DNA of 64,000 bases from an uncultured Prevotellaceae bacterium (GCA_902768785.1 CACXMM010000017.1:23454-87453); one strand, 5' to 3'. Shown: positions 16,235 to 26,067, counted from the stretch's first letter. Notes: a model not told the origin generated them from the sequence alone. Made by a program: numbers and translations.

Positions 16235-16467
16235 CATTAATAAATAATTGGCAAATTTACAAAGAAATCCTGATAATCCCATGATTTCCAAGAAAAACTT
16301 CTTCATTTCCTAGGTGTCTCCAGTGTTTTTCCATTACTTTTGATGAATTACTCCTTCTTGGAAGAAAAACAAACTGCTTTTATGACGAAGAGTGCGTTAA
16401 TCTTCCCAAAACATGCTGATAATTCAGCTTTTCTTTGTACCTTTGCAGCTTGAATTGGAAAAGAGTT

Positions 16468-18930
16468 ATGAAAAAGAATCAGAATAACAACGCATTCTCG
16501 ATGATTGCAGACTACGAAGGAGACATCACACGGTTGCTCTGTGGCGGTGCTGACGGCGATGTGCCCATACTGGCCACTCGCAACCTGATCTTGTTTCCAG
16601 GAGTGGTATCCCCCATCCTAATCGGAAGGTCTGTCAGTCTGAATTTAATCGACTATCTCAAGAATAAGGAAGATGCGATCTTCGCCGTCTTCTCTCAGAA
16701 GAACGCAGATGTAGAGAATCCAACAAAGGACGATTTATATGAATATGGTGTCTTCGCCAAACTGATCCGTGTACTGGAAATGCCAAACCCGGGCAACAAC
16801 GTGACCGTGATTGTCCAGGGTTTGGGGCGCTGTCAGTTGATGGAGATGAGGCGCATTCGTCCTTACCTCAGAGGTGAGGTGCATCTGGCTCCGGAAATTA
16901 TCCCTGACGATAACGACAAGGAGTTCGTCACAGCCATCGACGACCTTCGCAAGGCTGGCATCGACTATATCAAGCAGAACGAGGACATTCCCGACGAGGC
17001 GCAGTTTGCCATACAGAACATCAACAACCATGTGGTGATGCTGAACTTCATCTGTTCGAGCATGCCCTTTGAAATTGAAGAGAAAATCCAGTTGCTGGAG
17101 GAACCGAACCTGAAAGAGCGCGTGATCAAGGTGCTGCGCATCATGCACCGTGAGCTGCAGCTGGAGGAGCTGAAACAGGATATCCGCAGTCGTACCCGTG
17201 AGGATCTTGACGAGCAGCAACGAGAGTATTTCCTGCAACAGCAGATCAGGAATATCAAAGAGGAACTGGGCAACGGTGAAGGATCACCCGAGCGTAAGGA
17301 ACTGCTGGAGAAGGCTGCGAAGAAGAAATGGAGCGAGGAGATCAATGCCACCTTCTTCAAGGAGATTGACAAACTGGACCTGCTGAACCCGCAAGGGCCG
17401 GAATACAGCGTGCAGCTGAACTACCTACAGACCATGGTGAACCTTCCATGGGGCGAATATACCAGTGATGACCTGAACCTGAAACGTGCACAGAAGATTC
17501 TCGACAAAGACCACTATGGTATGGAGAAGGTGAAGGAGCGAATCCTGGAATACATGGCCGTGCTGAGTCTGCGCGGAGACCTGAAGTCACCCATCATTTG
17601 CCTCTACGGTCCTCCGGGAGTCGGAAAGACTTCTTTAGGTAAGAGCATCGCCGAGGCCATGAAGCGCAAATATGTGCGCATCTCCTTGGGCGGCATGCAC
17701 GATGAGTCGGAAATCCGCGGTCATCGCCGTACGTATGTAGGTGCCATGCCCGGCAGAATCATCAAAGCCATCCAGAAAGCAGGCTCCTCGAATCCTGTCT
17801 TCATTCTCGACGAGATCGACAAAGTGACACAGAACACCATCAACGGAGATCCGTCATCGGCACTGCTAGAGGTACTAGACCCCGAACAGAATTCCGCCTT
17901 CCACGATAACTACCTCGATGTGGACTACGACCTGAGTAAGGTGCTCTTCATCGCTACCGCGAACGACCTGAACACCATTCCACGTCCCCTGCTCGACCGC
18001 ATGGAGGTGATTGAGGTGAGCGGATATATCACCGAGGAGAAAATCGAAATTGCCAAGCGGCATCTCATTCCGAAGGAGAAAGAGAACACCGGATTGCTGA
18101 AAGAGAAACGACTGGCCTTCAACAAGAGTGCCATCGAGAAGATCATCGAACAATATACCCGTGAGAGTGGTGTGCGTCAGCTGGAGAAGCAGATCAACAA
18201 GGCACTGCGCAAATTGGCCTTCGCCAAGGCAAAAGACCTGATTCTTCCGTATGAAAAGATTACACCGAATGAGATCGAGGGACTGTTAGGGAAACCACCT
18301 TTCTACCGTGACATCTACCAAGGAAACGACTATGCCGGCGTGGTGACAGGACTGGCATGGACGAGTGTGGGCGGAGAAATCCTATTCATCGAGACCAGTC
18401 TGAGCAAAGGCAAGGGCTCGAAGCTGACACTGACCGGTAACCTTGGTGACGTGATGAAAGAGTCGGCAGTGCTGGCCCTTGAATATATCAAGGCACATGC
18501 CAACACCTTAGCCATCGACTACCGCATTTTCGACAATTGGAATATCCATATCCATGTGCCCGAAGGTGCCACACCGAAAGATGGTCCGTCGGCAGGTATC
18601 ACCATAGCCACCTCCATTGCCTCTGCCCTCACCCAGCGGAAAGTTCGTAAGAACACCGCCATGACTGGTGAGATCACGTTGCGTGGAAAGGTACTGCCCG
18701 TAGGTGGCATCAAGGAGAAAATCCTTGCCGCCAAACGTGCCGGCATCACAGATATTATCATGTGCCGCGACAACAAGAAAGATATCGATGAGATTCCAGA
18801 AGTATATCTCCAAGGAGTGACCTTCCATTATGTGGAGAATGTGCAAGACGTCTGGGACTTCGCCCTCACCAACGAGAAAGTGAAGAACCCCGTGACCTTT
18901 GACATTGAAGAGGAAAAGAAAGTAGGATGA
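16468..18930 (+). CDS. lon: Lon ATP-dependent protease
   Basis: This 820-residue cytoplasmic AAA+ protease degrades misfolded and regulatory proteins. It has the N-terminal substrate-binding LAN domain, the Walker A G-P-P-G-V-G-K-T near residue 380 and Walker B F-I-L-D-E-I-D. The C-terminal protease domain holds the catalytic Ser708 (P-K-D-G-P-S-A-G) and Lys751 (G-G-I-K-E-K). The frame opens at 16435, but the -7 box TACCTTTG is at 16438-16445, inside that extension, so the ATG at 16468 is the real start. Its stop overlaps the tgt start by 4 bases. A GGAAGAAAAACAAAC element lies upstream at 16360-16374. Confidence 0.97.
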   Translation: MKKNQNNNAFSMIADYEGDITRLLCGGADGDVPILATRNLILFPGVVSPILIGRSVSLNLIDYLKNKEDAIFAVFSQKNADVENPTKDDLYEYGVFAKLIRVLEMPNPGNNVTVIVQGLGRCQLMEMRRIRPYLRGEVHLAPEIIPDDNDKEFVTAIDDLRKAGIDYIKQNEDIPDEAQFAIQNINNHVVMLNFICSSMPFEIEEKIQLLEEPNLKERVIKVLRIMHRELQLEELKQDIRSRTREDLDEQQREYFLQQQIRNIKEELGNGEGSPERKELLEKAAKKKWSEEINATFFKEIDKLDLLNPQGPEYSVQLNYLQTMVNLPWGEYTSDDLNLKRAQKILDKDHYGMEKVKERILEYMAVLSLRGDLKSPIICLYGPPGVGKTSLGKSIAEAMKRKYVRISLGGMHDESEIRGHRRTYVGAMPGRIIKAIQKAGSSNPVFILDEIDKVTQNTINGDPSSALLEVLDPEQNSAFHDNYLDVDYDLSKVLFIATANDLNTIPRPLLDRMEVIEVSGYITEEKIEIAKRHLIPKEKENTGLLKEKRLAFNKSAIEKIIEQYTRESGVRQLEKQINKALRKLAFAKAKDLILPYEKITPNEIEGLLGKPPFYRDIYQGNDYAGVVTGLAWTSVGGEILFIETSLSKGKGSKLTLTGNLGDVMKESAVLALEYIKAHANTLAIDYRIFDNWNIHIHVPEGATPKDGPSAGITIATSIASALTQRKVRKNTAMTGEITLRGKVLPVGGIKEKILAAKRAGITDIIMCRDNKKDIDEIPEVYLQGVTFHYVENVQDVWDFALTNEKVKNPVTFDIEEEKKVG

Positions 18931-20054
18931 CATTCGAAGTTCAACATACCGACAATGCCAGTGAGGCACGCAGCGGACTGATCACCACGGCTCACGGACA
19001 GATCAAGACACCAATCTTCATGCCCGTGGGAACGGCAGGATCAGTGAAAGGTGTGCACTTTCAGGAACTGCGCGAACAGGTAAAGGCACAGATTATCTTA
19101 GGAAACACCTACCACCTGTACCTGCGACCAGGACTCGACGTGCTACGGAGTGCGGGTGGACTTCATCAGTTCAATACATGGGACCGCCCCATCCTTACCG
19201 ACAGCGGTGGTTTCCAGGTGTTCTCACTGACAGGAATCCGTAGGCTGAGCAGGGAGGGATGCGAGTTCCGTTCCCATATCGATGGCTCGAAGCATTTCTT
19301 CACACCGGAGAACGTGATGGACACGGAAAGGGTGATCGGTGCCGATATCATGATGGCCTTGGACGAATGTCCCCCCGGACAGAGTGATTACCAATATGCG
19401 AAGAAGAGTCTGGAGCTGACACAGCACTGGCTCGACCGCTGCTTGAAGCGCTTCCAGGAAACGGAACCGCTCTATGGCTATCCGCAGAGTCTGTTCCCTA
19501 TCGTACAAGGATGTACCTATAAAGACCTGAGGCAGGAAGCTGCAAAACAGGTAGCTGACAAAGGAGCTGACGGTAATGCCATCGGCGGACTGGCTGTTGG
19601 TGAGCCCACCGAGGTGATGTACGAGATGATCGAGGTGGTGAACGAGATCCTGCCGAAAGACAAGCCCCGTTACCTGATGGGAGTGGGAACGCCACAGAAT
19701 ATCCTCGAAGCCATCGAACGCGGAGTGGATATGTTCGACTGCGTGATGCCTACCCGCAATGGACGGAATGCCATGCTCTTCACCTATCAGGGTACGATGA
19801 ACATGCGCAACAAGAAATGGGAGAAGGACTTCTCCCCCATCGATCCTGATGGCTGTGACATCGACCGCATCCACTCCAAGGCTTATCTGCATCATCTGTT
19901 CAAAGCACAGGAGCTGCTGGCTATGCAGATTGCCAGTATTCATAACCTCGCGTTCTACCTCCGACTGGTGACCGATGCACGACAGCATATCGAGCAAGGT
20001 GATTTTACAACATGGAAACGAAGTGTCATCGATGACCTGGGAAGACGGGTATGA
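18927..20054 (+). CDS. tgt: Queuine/preQ1 tRNA-guanine transglycosylase
   Basis: This 375-residue enzyme exchanges guanine-34 of GUN-anticodon tRNAs for preQ1 in queuosine synthesis. The general acid-base Asp lies in T-D-S-G-G-F-Q (D92) and the nucleophile Asp in F-D-C-V-M-P-T-R (D271). The C-terminal zinc site is unusual. Where canonical enzymes have CxCxxC plus His, this one has D308-x-C310-x-x-D313 with H339, so two of the three cysteines are Asp. The start overlaps the lon stop by 4 bases and the LptF/G-family gene follows after 27 bases. Confidence 0.95.
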   Translation: MTFEVQHTDNASEARSGLITTAHGQIKTPIFMPVGTAGSVKGVHFQELREQVKAQIILGNTYHLYLRPGLDVLRSAGGLHQFNTWDRPILTDSGGFQVFSLTGIRRLSREGCEFRSHIDGSKHFFTPENVMDTERVIGADIMMALDECPPGQSDYQYAKKSLELTQHWLDRCLKRFQETEPLYGYPQSLFPIVQGCTYKDLRQEAAKQVADKGADGNAIGGLAVGEPTEVMYEMIEVVNEILPKDKPRYLMGVGTPQNILEAIERGVDMFDCVMPTRNGRNAMLFTYQGTMNMRNKKWEKDFSPIDPDGCDIDRIHSKAYLHHLFKAQELLAMQIASIHNLAFYLRLVTDARQHIEQGDFTTWKRSVIDDLGRRV

Positions 20055-20081
20055 CCGCTGATTTCGAATAAATAAGGAAGC

Positions 20082-21332
20082 ATGGAATACGCAAAGATAA
20101 GAAAACGCCGCAGATGGCTGAAAGCCGGCAGGTGGATGCACAAGCATCTCGCCTGGCTGTTAGCTGCCTGGCATTGGCTGAAACGTGCATGCAGGAAGAT
20201 ATCCGAAAAGATGGCTTGGATGAAGGTGCTGAATCCCTTCCGCCATATCAAGATCCTCGACAGGTATATCATCCGGAAGTTCATCGGAACCTATTTCTTT
20301 GCCATCGCCCTGATCATCAGTATCTCTATTGTCTTTGACATCAATGAGAACCTGGCCAAGTTCACGCAATATCATGCACCGCTGAGGGCCATCGTTTTCG
20401 ACTACTATGCGAACTTCGTACCCTATTTTGCCAACCTGTTCAGTCCGTTGTTCGTCTTCATCGCCGTGATCTTCTTTACCTCGAAGCTGGCGGGAAACTC
20501 AGAAATCATCTCAATGCTGGCAGCAGGTGTGAGCTTCAAACGACTAATGCGTCCATATATGATCTCCGCTGCCCTGATCTCTATTATGACGTTCTATCTG
20601 GGCTCGTATGTTATCCCCAAAGGAACGGTGGTCAGACAGAACTTCGAGACTCTCTACAAAAACAAGAAAAAGAATACGTCGGCAGAGAATGTGCAGCTGC
20701 AAGTGGGAAAAGGCATCATCGCCTATATTCAACATTACGACAATACGGTCAAAAGAGGATACGGCTTCTGTTTGGATAAGTTCGAGAACAAGAAACTGGT
20801 GAGTCACATGACGGCCCAGGAGATTCAATACGACACCATCAGCGACTCGAAGTATCACTGGAAAGCCTCAACGTGGCGCATCCGTGAGTTGAGAGGACTG
20901 AAAGAAAAGATCACCAGCGGAGCACGTATCGATACACTGATCATGATGGAACCTACCGACCTGGTGTTCTCCAAGGGACAACAGGAGACTTTTACCAGTC
21001 CACAGCTGAAGGAATATATCAACAAGCAGATCGACCGCGGATCAAGCAACGTGGTACAATACGAGGTAGAGTATCATAAACGCATCGCCTCGTCATTCGC
21101 CTCCTTTATCCTGACGACGATCGGTGTGTCGCTCTCATCCAGGAAACGCAAAGGAGGAATGGGATTGTATTTAGGTATCGGTCTTGCCCTGAGCTTTGGC
21201 TATATCATGCTACAAACGGTATCGGCAACCTTCGCCATCAATGCGAACACACCTCCCATGCTGGCAGCTTGGATACCCAACATCATATTCGCCTTCATTG
21301 CCTATTTCTGCTATCGGAAGGCACCCAATTAA
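20082..21332 (+). CDS. LptF/LptG-family permease (YjgP/YjgQ)
   Basis: This 416-residue inner-membrane protein is a subunit type of the LptB2FG transporter, which extracts lipopolysaccharide from the inner membrane. It has the family layout: I-L-D-R-Y-I-I-R-K-F near residue 58, three helices, a periplasmic beta-jellyroll of about 190 residues, then three C-terminal helices. Before the first family motif there is a 46-residue tail very rich in Arg, Lys and Trp. An ATG at 20220 (M-K-V-L-N-P-F) would remove it, but the longer start is closer to the tgt stop. F versus G cannot be distinguished. Confidence 0.87.
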   Translation: MEYAKIRKRRRWLKAGRWMHKHLAWLLAAWHWLKRACRKISEKMAWMKVLNPFRHIKILDRYIIRKFIGTYFFAIALIISISIVFDINENLAKFTQYHAPLRAIVFDYYANFVPYFANLFSPLFVFIAVIFFTSKLAGNSEIISMLAAGVSFKRLMRPYMISAALISIMTFYLGSYVIPKGTVVRQNFETLYKNKKKNTSAENVQLQVGKGIIAYIQHYDNTVKRGYGFCLDKFENKKLVSHMTAQEIQYDTISDSKYHWKASTWRIRELRGLKEKITSGARIDTLIMMEPTDLVFSKGQQETFTSPQLKEYINKQIDRGSSNVVQYEVEYHKRIASSFASFILTTIGVSLSSRKRKGGMGLYLGIGLALSFGYIMLQTVSATFAINANTPPMLAAWIPNIIFAFIAYFCYRKAPN

Positions 21333-21359
21333 ACCATCGATGATTGAGAAAAAGAAGAA

Positions 21360-22685
21360 ATGGATTTTTACGATTTAGATTTAAATGATAACGCGCTGGA
21401 TGCACTGGATGCCATGAACTTCACGACATGCACGCCAGTGCAGGAGAAGTGCATACCTGAGATATTGAAAGGAAAGGACCTTCTTGGTGTGGCACAGACA
21501 GGTACAGGCAAAACTGCCGCCTACCTGTTGCCGATCCTGAGTATGCTCGACGACGGGAGTATCTTTATAAATGGTGAAGAGAAGAGGTTCCCTGAGAATG
21601 CCATCAACTGTGTCATTATGAGTCCAACCCGTGAACTGGCACAACAAATCGACCAGGCCATGCAGGGCTTCTCTTATTATATGCCATCCGTGAGCAGCGT
21701 GGCTGTTTATGGAGGAAACGACGGGAACCGTTACGATCAGGAGTTTAAGAGCATGAAAATGGGAGCTGATGTGGTCATTGCCACCCCAGGGCGACTGCGC
21801 AGTCATATCACCATGGGAAACGTTGATCTGAGTCAGGTATCTTTCTTCGTCCTCGACGAGGCTGACAGGATGCTCGACATGGGATTCAGCGAGGATATCC
21901 TGTCCATTGCGAAGCTACTGCCAGAGAATTGTCAAACCATCATGTTCTCTGCTACGATGCCCACAAAGATAGAACAGCTGGCCAAGACATTATTGAAGAA
22001 TCCGGCCATTGTGAAACTCGCCGTCAGCAAACCGGCAGAGAAGATTCACCAGATGGCGTATGTTTGTCATGAGACACAAAAGCTCAAAATCCTCCACCAT
22101 CTCTTTAAGAACAACGAACTGAAGCGAGTGATTATCTTCTCAAGTAGTAAGCTGAAAGTGAAGGACATTAACCGTGCCCTCATCGCCATGCATGTGAGCA
22201 GTGGAGAGATGCACTCAGATCTGTCACAAGCGGAACGTGACGAGGTGATGTATCGCTTCAAAAGCGGACAGATCGATGTGCTGGTAGCTACCGACATCGT
22301 AGCACGTGGCATCGACATCGATGACATTGCCACGGTTATCAACTACGATGTTCCTCACGACTGCGAGGACTATGTCCACCGCATCGGACGTACGGCTCGT
22401 GCGGAGCGCGATGGTAATGCCATCACCCTGGTACGTGGATGGGAAATCCGCGACTTTATCGAGATCGAAAAGTTCCTCGGTAAGACCGTCGAGAAAATTC
22501 CACTCCCCAATGGGATGGAAGGTCCTGAATACAAACCGATGCACAAGAAATCACCACGTGCTGTTTTCCATCGTCATGGAAAAGAGCGCAGTAGCAAAAG
22601 TAAGGTTGAAAAGAAAGGCAAGGGAGAGAGAAAAGGCGGCAACCAGAACCGGAGCAAGAACTGGAAGAAGAACGGTGAAAAATAA
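21360..22685 (+). CDS. DEAD-box ATP-dependent RNA helicase
   Basis: This 441-residue protein has the full DEAD-box motif set: the Q motif F-T-T-C-T-P-V-Q, motif I A-Q-T-G-T-G-K-T, P-T-R-E-L-A, D-E-A-D, S-A-T, and the C-terminal A-R-G-I-D and H-R-I-G-R-T-A-R. It resembles RhlE, which acts in ribosome assembly and RNA turnover. The last 50 residues are a Lys/Arg/Gly-rich basic tail, a common RNA-binding extension. It lies 27 bases after the LptF/G-family gene. A hairpin with T runs ends the unit immediately after the stop. Confidence 0.95.
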   Translation: MDFYDLDLNDNALDALDAMNFTTCTPVQEKCIPEILKGKDLLGVAQTGTGKTAAYLLPILSMLDDGSIFINGEEKRFPENAINCVIMSPTRELAQQIDQAMQGFSYYMPSVSSVAVYGGNDGNRYDQEFKSMKMGADVVIATPGRLRSHITMGNVDLSQVSFFVLDEADRMLDMGFSEDILSIAKLLPENCQTIMFSATMPTKIEQLAKTLLKNPAIVKLAVSKPAEKIHQMAYVCHETQKLKILHHLFKNNELKRVIIFSSSKLKVKDINRALIAMHVSSGEMHSDLSQAERDEVMYRFKSGQIDVLVATDIVARGIDIDDIATVINYDVPHDCEDYVHRIGRTARAERDGNAITLVRGWEIRDFIEIEKFLGKTVEKIPLPNGMEGPEYKPMHKKSPRAVFHRHGKERSSKSKVEKKGKGERKGGNQNRSKNWKKNGEK

Positions 22686-22717
22686 AAAAGGAGTTTGTCA
22701 TCTCGACAAACTCCTTT
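22677..22717. terminator. Bidirectional intrinsic terminator
   Basis: A perfect 13-bp stem (22687-22699 with 22705-22717, AAAGGAGTTTGTC and its inverse) has a 5-base loop. On the minus strand it is followed by TTTTTTATTTTT, a strong terminator for the candidate small RNA. On the plus strand it lies directly after the DEAD-box gene with a short TTT tail. Confidence 0.85.
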
Positions 22718-22786
22718 CGCATACTTACTAAAACTAAATTAACCACTAAAAAAAACTAATCCTTAATTAATTGTCTCTTGTTTGTG
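22677..22786 (-). ncRNA. Candidate small RNA 1 (about 110 nt)
   Basis: On the minus strand a -7 box TATCTTTG (22790-22797) is followed by about 65 nt of AU-rich sequence without a credible gene and then a perfect 13-bp terminator hairpin with a T run. No open frame of note exists; a few codons starting ATGCGAAAGGAG run into the hairpin. The layout (own promoter, short transcript, own terminator) fits an intergenic small RNA. No TTTG -33 element is evident. The next minus-strand gene downstream is absent, so a leader role is unlikely. Confidence 0.5.
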
Positions 22787-22882
22787 ATGCAAAGATACAA
22801 TGAAAAATTCAATGTACCATCATTATTAGCTTTTTTTTTTAAGCCAGAACTATAAAAAACATTAAATTTTCCAATTTCCTTA

Positions 22883-23485
22883 CTAATCTGAACAAATAAT
22901 CGCCCAAGTAAACACAAAAAAGGGAGTGATTAAATAAGACACATCTATCAAAATACCATCTCGTAGGTTCTCCACCGACACTTGTCCGTGCTCCTCCATC
23001 TCAAAGGGAAGCAAGCGCATCTCTTCATATCCAAGATTCTCTTCGGAGAATAGTTTATAAAGCGTTTCCTTGACACACCAGTGTAACAGCTGACCTTGTA
23101 TGGTATCAGCATGCTCGTCAGAACGCATGAATTTATGACTGATGCGTGAGACGCGGTTGCTAACATATTCTATATCGATTCCTACCCGATGACGGGGAGA
23201 AACCATCACAGCACAGTAGCCCTTGGTATGACTGATGCTGATATGCCAGCCGTTGGAGAGGACAGGCTTTCCACTCTCATGATGATCAATCGTCAATGCG
23301 TCATCACCCATCATCTTATGGAGCAAAGCCCTGACACAGACATATTCCCGCTGTCGCCCCTCGGATTTATAGCGCAGACAAGCCTCCCGGTACAAATCCG
23401 GCTGAAACGAAGGATGCTCACTCATCTCCCATAATCCCAGCCATACATCATCACCTATACGATCGACTCTAAGTAATGGCATCAC
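22883..23485 (-). CDS. 4'-phosphopantetheinyl transferase superfamily protein
   Basis: This 200-residue protein transfers the phosphopantetheine arm of CoA to acyl- or peptidyl-carrier proteins. The Sfp-type motifs are present: I-S-I-S-H-T-K-G near residue 83, V-G-I-D-I-E (Mg-binding Asp and Glu) near 101, and W-C-V-K-E-T-L-Y-K near 136. The length is at the short end for Sfp-type enzymes. The start overlaps the gldE stop by 4 bases, so translation is coupled. A dedicated carrier protein is not seen nearby. Confidence 0.9.
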   Translation of the reverse strand: MMPLLRVDRIGDDVWLGLWEMSEHPSFQPDLYREACLRYKSEGRQREYVCVRALLHKMMGDDALTIDHHESGKPVLSNGWHISISHTKGYCAVMVSPRHRVGIDIEYVSNRVSRISHKFMRSDEHADTIQGQLLHWCVKETLYKLFSEENLGYEEMRLLPFEMEEHGQVSVENLRDGILIDVSYLITPFFVFTWAIICSD

Positions 23486-24822
23486 TTATCGGTATTTGCA
23501 TGGGGGGCGTTTTGTTCCCTGACAACCACTTTCACCCGTGAGATACGACGTTCCTCCAGTTCAAGGATCTCAAAGAGATAGTTGCGGAATTCCAGTTTCT
23601 CATGGATCTCCGGGAAATCACCTTTAATCTCCAGCAACAAACCAGCAAGGGTATCAGCATCTCCTTCTATCTCAGCAAACTCATCATCATCCACCTCAAG
23701 GATCCGGCAGAAGTCACTCAGCAATGTCTTTCCTTCAAATACATAGGTATTCTTGTTCAGGCGGGTGAAAGTTTTCTCTTCCTCGTCATACTCATCGTTG
23801 ATCTCTCCAACAATCTCTTCTAGAATATCCTCCAAGGTCACGATACCACTGGTACCGCCAAACTCATCCACAACGATGGCGATATGAACTTTGTTCTCCT
23901 GGAACTCCCGGAGCAGATCATCAATCTTCTTGGTTTCAGGAACGAAATAAGGGGGACGGATCAGACTCTGCCAACGGAACGTGGCGGGCTTGCCAAGATG
24001 CGGGAGTAAGTCTTTGATGTACAGCACGCCCCGGATATTATCGGAATTATTCTGATAGATGGGAATACGGCTGTAGTTGTTCTCCACAATACACTTCAAC
24101 ACATCCCTAAACGAAGTCTTGATATCTAGATCAACAACATCCTGCCTACTGGTCATCACCTCCTTCACCGTTTCATCACCAAAACGGATAATGCCTTGCA
24201 ACATACGCTGGTCGTCTTTGATCTCTTCCTTATCAGTCAGTTCCAGCGCCTGTTCCAGATCATCCACGCTCAGCACATGATTCTCTTTTTGGATCACCTT
24301 CTCTGCCAAGATTCCACTACGGAGAAGTATGCTTTCCAAAGGCCAGAACAGTTTTTTAAGGAACAAGATGCCACTGGAAACACGACGACAGAACTTCAAC
24401 GGGTTCTGACGAGCAAAGATCTTCGGCATAATCTCTCCAAAGAGCAGGAGAAGGAAAGTGAGCAGAACGGTGATGCACAAGAACTCCATCCATACCTGCT
24501 TAAAAACCATTATCTGTGCAAAGAAATAATTGCACAGCATAATGATGGTGACATTCACAAAGTTATTGGCAATCAGGATCGTTGCAAGCGTCCGTTCTGA
24601 ATCTTCCCTGAGAGCCTGCACATTCTTGTCGGAAGGACGTTTATCAGGGTCAAGTTCTGCTACATCGGTAGGAGACAAACTGAAGATAGCTATTTCCGAT
24701 CCACTGGCAAAGCCAGATACAATAAGCAAGAAAGCAGCCAAGATGGCTGCTATGATAGCACCCGTCGTCAACGGTAAGAATTCGACGGAATCGGAAAGCG
24801 CTGTAAGAAAAGATAAATCCAT
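23482..24822 (-). CDS. gldE: GldE-like CNNM/CBS-domain membrane protein
   Basis: This 446-residue protein has an N-terminal DUF21/CNNM membrane domain with three to four helices (about residues 20-160), including G-F-A-S-G-S-E-I-A-I-F-S-L. A CBS pair follows (about 210-335, with R-I-P-I-Y and V-V-D-E-F-G-G-T-S-G-I-V-T-L-E-D), then a CorC_HlyC domain. The neighbours ssb upstream and PPTase downstream are the usual Bacteroidetes context of gldE. The name refers to gliding, but non-gliding gut members keep the gene; related proteins move Mg2+ or Co2+. The ssb stop lies 3 bases upstream. Confidence 0.9.
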   Translation of the reverse strand: MDLSFLTALSDSVEFLPLTTGAIIAAILAAFLLIVSGFASGSEIAIFSLSPTDVAELDPDKRPSDKNVQALREDSERTLATILIANNFVNVTIIMLCNYFFAQIMVFKQVWMEFLCITVLLTFLLLLFGEIMPKIFARQNPLKFCRRVSSGILFLKKLFWPLESILLRSGILAEKVIQKENHVLSVDDLEQALELTDKEEIKDDQRMLQGIIRFGDETVKEVMTSRQDVVDLDIKTSFRDVLKCIVENNYSRIPIYQNNSDNIRGVLYIKDLLPHLGKPATFRWQSLIRPPYFVPETKKIDDLLREFQENKVHIAIVVDEFGGTSGIVTLEDILEEIVGEINDEYDEEEKTFTRLNKNTYVFEGKTLLSDFCRILEVDDDEFAEIEGDADTLAGLLLEIKGDFPEIHEKLEFRNYLFEILELEERRISRVKVVVREQNAPHANTDK

Positions 24823-24825
24823 ACG

Positions 24826-25236
24826 TTAAAAAGGCAATCTGTCATTTGTCTCATCAGCCTGCACAGGTACATCCGACACCATACCCGACTGATCGACGTG
24901 ACTGCTTTGCTTGGGAGTGAGCATCTCCATGTTCTCGGCAATGATCTCAGTAACATACTGTCTGATACCTTTCTGGTCATCATAGCTGCGATACCGGATC
25001 CTTCCCTCCACATATAGTTTATCTCCCTTATGTACGTATTTCTCGACAACCTTTGCCAAGCCACGATAGAAAACGACATTATGCCAATCTGTTCTGTCGG
25101 GCACCTGTGTACCATTTTGCAAGGTATAGCCTTTCTCGGTCGTTGCCAATCGAAGTTGAGCAACAGCCTGATCTTGCTCGTAATACCTCACGTCGGGATC
25201 CTTACCGACATTTCCTATAAGCATAACCTTATTCAT
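24826..25236 (-). CDS. ssb: Single-stranded DNA-binding protein
   Basis: This 136-residue protein has the OB-fold opening M-N-K-V-M-L-I-G-N-V-G-K-D-P and the central T-D-W-H-N-V-V-F-Y-R-G-L-A. It ends in the acidic tip D-R-L-P-F that docks partner proteins, a close match to the usual D-D-I-P-F. The linker is short. It protects single-stranded DNA in replication and repair. It lies in a compact minus-strand operon with gldE and the PPTase gene. Confidence 0.95.
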   Translation of the reverse strand: MNKVMLIGNVGKDPDVRYYEQDQAVAQLRLATTEKGYTLQNGTQVPDRTDWHNVVFYRGLAKVVEKYVHKGDKLYVEGRIRYRSYDDQKGIRQYVTEIIAENMEMLTPKQSSHVDQSGMVSDVPVQADETNDRLPF

Positions 25237-25266
25237 TGTTTTGGGGAATTAAATAGTTCTTGATTA

Positions 25267-25812
25267 TTATTTCCACATGCCTAAATACTTGAACTTAAAG
25301 TTCTTTCCTTTGGCTGAAGGGAACTGACTACGGTTGTCAACACGTTCACGCAGGTGTTCCACTATACGGTTATAGGCATCCTGTCCGCTGAGAGCTTTTA
25401 CATTGGCCACAAACTGGGTATCACGATATTCATGTTTCCCAGTAGCAGGGATAAGTACTACTCTCTTGAAAAGAAGGGACGCCTCGTACCATCCTTCGCG
25501 TTTCTCACTCAAACGGGCTACCGTTGGAGGAACGACTTCACGATGGTCCCCTTCATTGGCAGGAACGCGCAATGCCTTTTTCTGCTTGAAGTCCATCATG
25601 GTTGCGGCCTCAGTCTTGATGATGATAAAATACACCCGAGGACGCACCTTATATCTTTTGGGATAGAAAACTTCACTCCCGACATAGTCACGCACATCTG
25701 CTTCCAGTTCAGGAGTCATACCAATCTCTGGAATAGACTTCAAGAAATTAACAGCATCATCGACATTAGAAACTAATGTCTCGTTATCAAAATATCTTAA
25801 ATATAAATTCAT
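25267..25812 (-). CDS. Conserved hypothetical protein
   Basis: This 181-residue soluble protein has no signal peptide or membrane segment and no family I can name. Features seen: an acidic N-terminal half with L-Y-L-R-Y-F-D-N-E-T-L-V, a central basic strand K-V-R-P-R-V-Y-F-I-I-I-K-T-E, a low-complexity hinge around residues 85-100, and a basic C terminus K-G-K-N-F-K-F-K-Y-L-G-M-W-K. It lies 30 bases upstream of ssb in the same direction and just downstream of four tRNAs. Many Bacteroidetes have mutY at this place; it is not present here. Confidence 0.75.
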   Translation of the reverse strand: MNLYLRYFDNETLVSNVDDAVNFLKSIPEIGMTPELEADVRDYVGSEVFYPKRYKVRPRVYFIIIKTEAATMMDFKQKKALRVPANEGDHREVVPPTVARLSEKREGWYEASLLFKRVVLIPATGKHEYRDTQFVANVKALSGQDAYNRIVEHLRERVDNRSQFPSAKGKNFKFKYLGMWK

Positions 25813-25875
25813 TTAGGTTTGTTTTTCGATGATCCTACATGTGTTTCCAATCAAGGGAAAACCTAACAATAAAAG

Positions 25876-25948
25876 AGCGGAAAACGGGACTCGGACCCGC
25901 GACCCCAACCTTGGCAAGGTTGTGCTCTACCAACTGAGCTATTTCCGC
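25876..25948 (-). tRNA. tRNA-Gly(GCC), copy 1
   Basis: A 73-nt cloverleaf on the minus strand with acceptor GCGGAAA/TTTCCGC and anticodon loop TTGCCAA (anticodon GCC). It is identical to the copy at 26201-26273. CCA is not encoded. Confidence 0.95.
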
Positions 25949-25954
25949 GTATCT

Positions 25955-26041
25955 TGGTGAAGAGGAGGAGACTCGAACTCCCACGTCGCACTTGACACTA
26001 CCCCCTCAAAGTAGCGCGTCTACCAATTCCGCCACCTCTCC
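25955..26041 (-). tRNA. tRNA-Leu(GAG)
   Basis: An 87-nt class II tRNA on the minus strand. The acceptor is GGAGAGG/CCTCTTC, the anticodon loop TTGAGGG (anticodon GAG), and there is a long variable arm and T loop GTTCGAGTC. CCA is encoded here, unlike in the three neighbouring tRNAs. Confidence 0.93.
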
Positions 26042-26067
26042 AACAAAAATCATTCTGAATGACGTAG

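Noticed and set aside
16435-16467. 11-codon N-terminal extension of lon.
   Set aside because: The -7 box TACCTTTG at 16438-16445 lies inside it.
19224-20147. 307-codon minus-strand open frame opposite tgt.
   Set aside because: It is the antisense of a well-supported gene; codon pattern follows the plus-strand frame.
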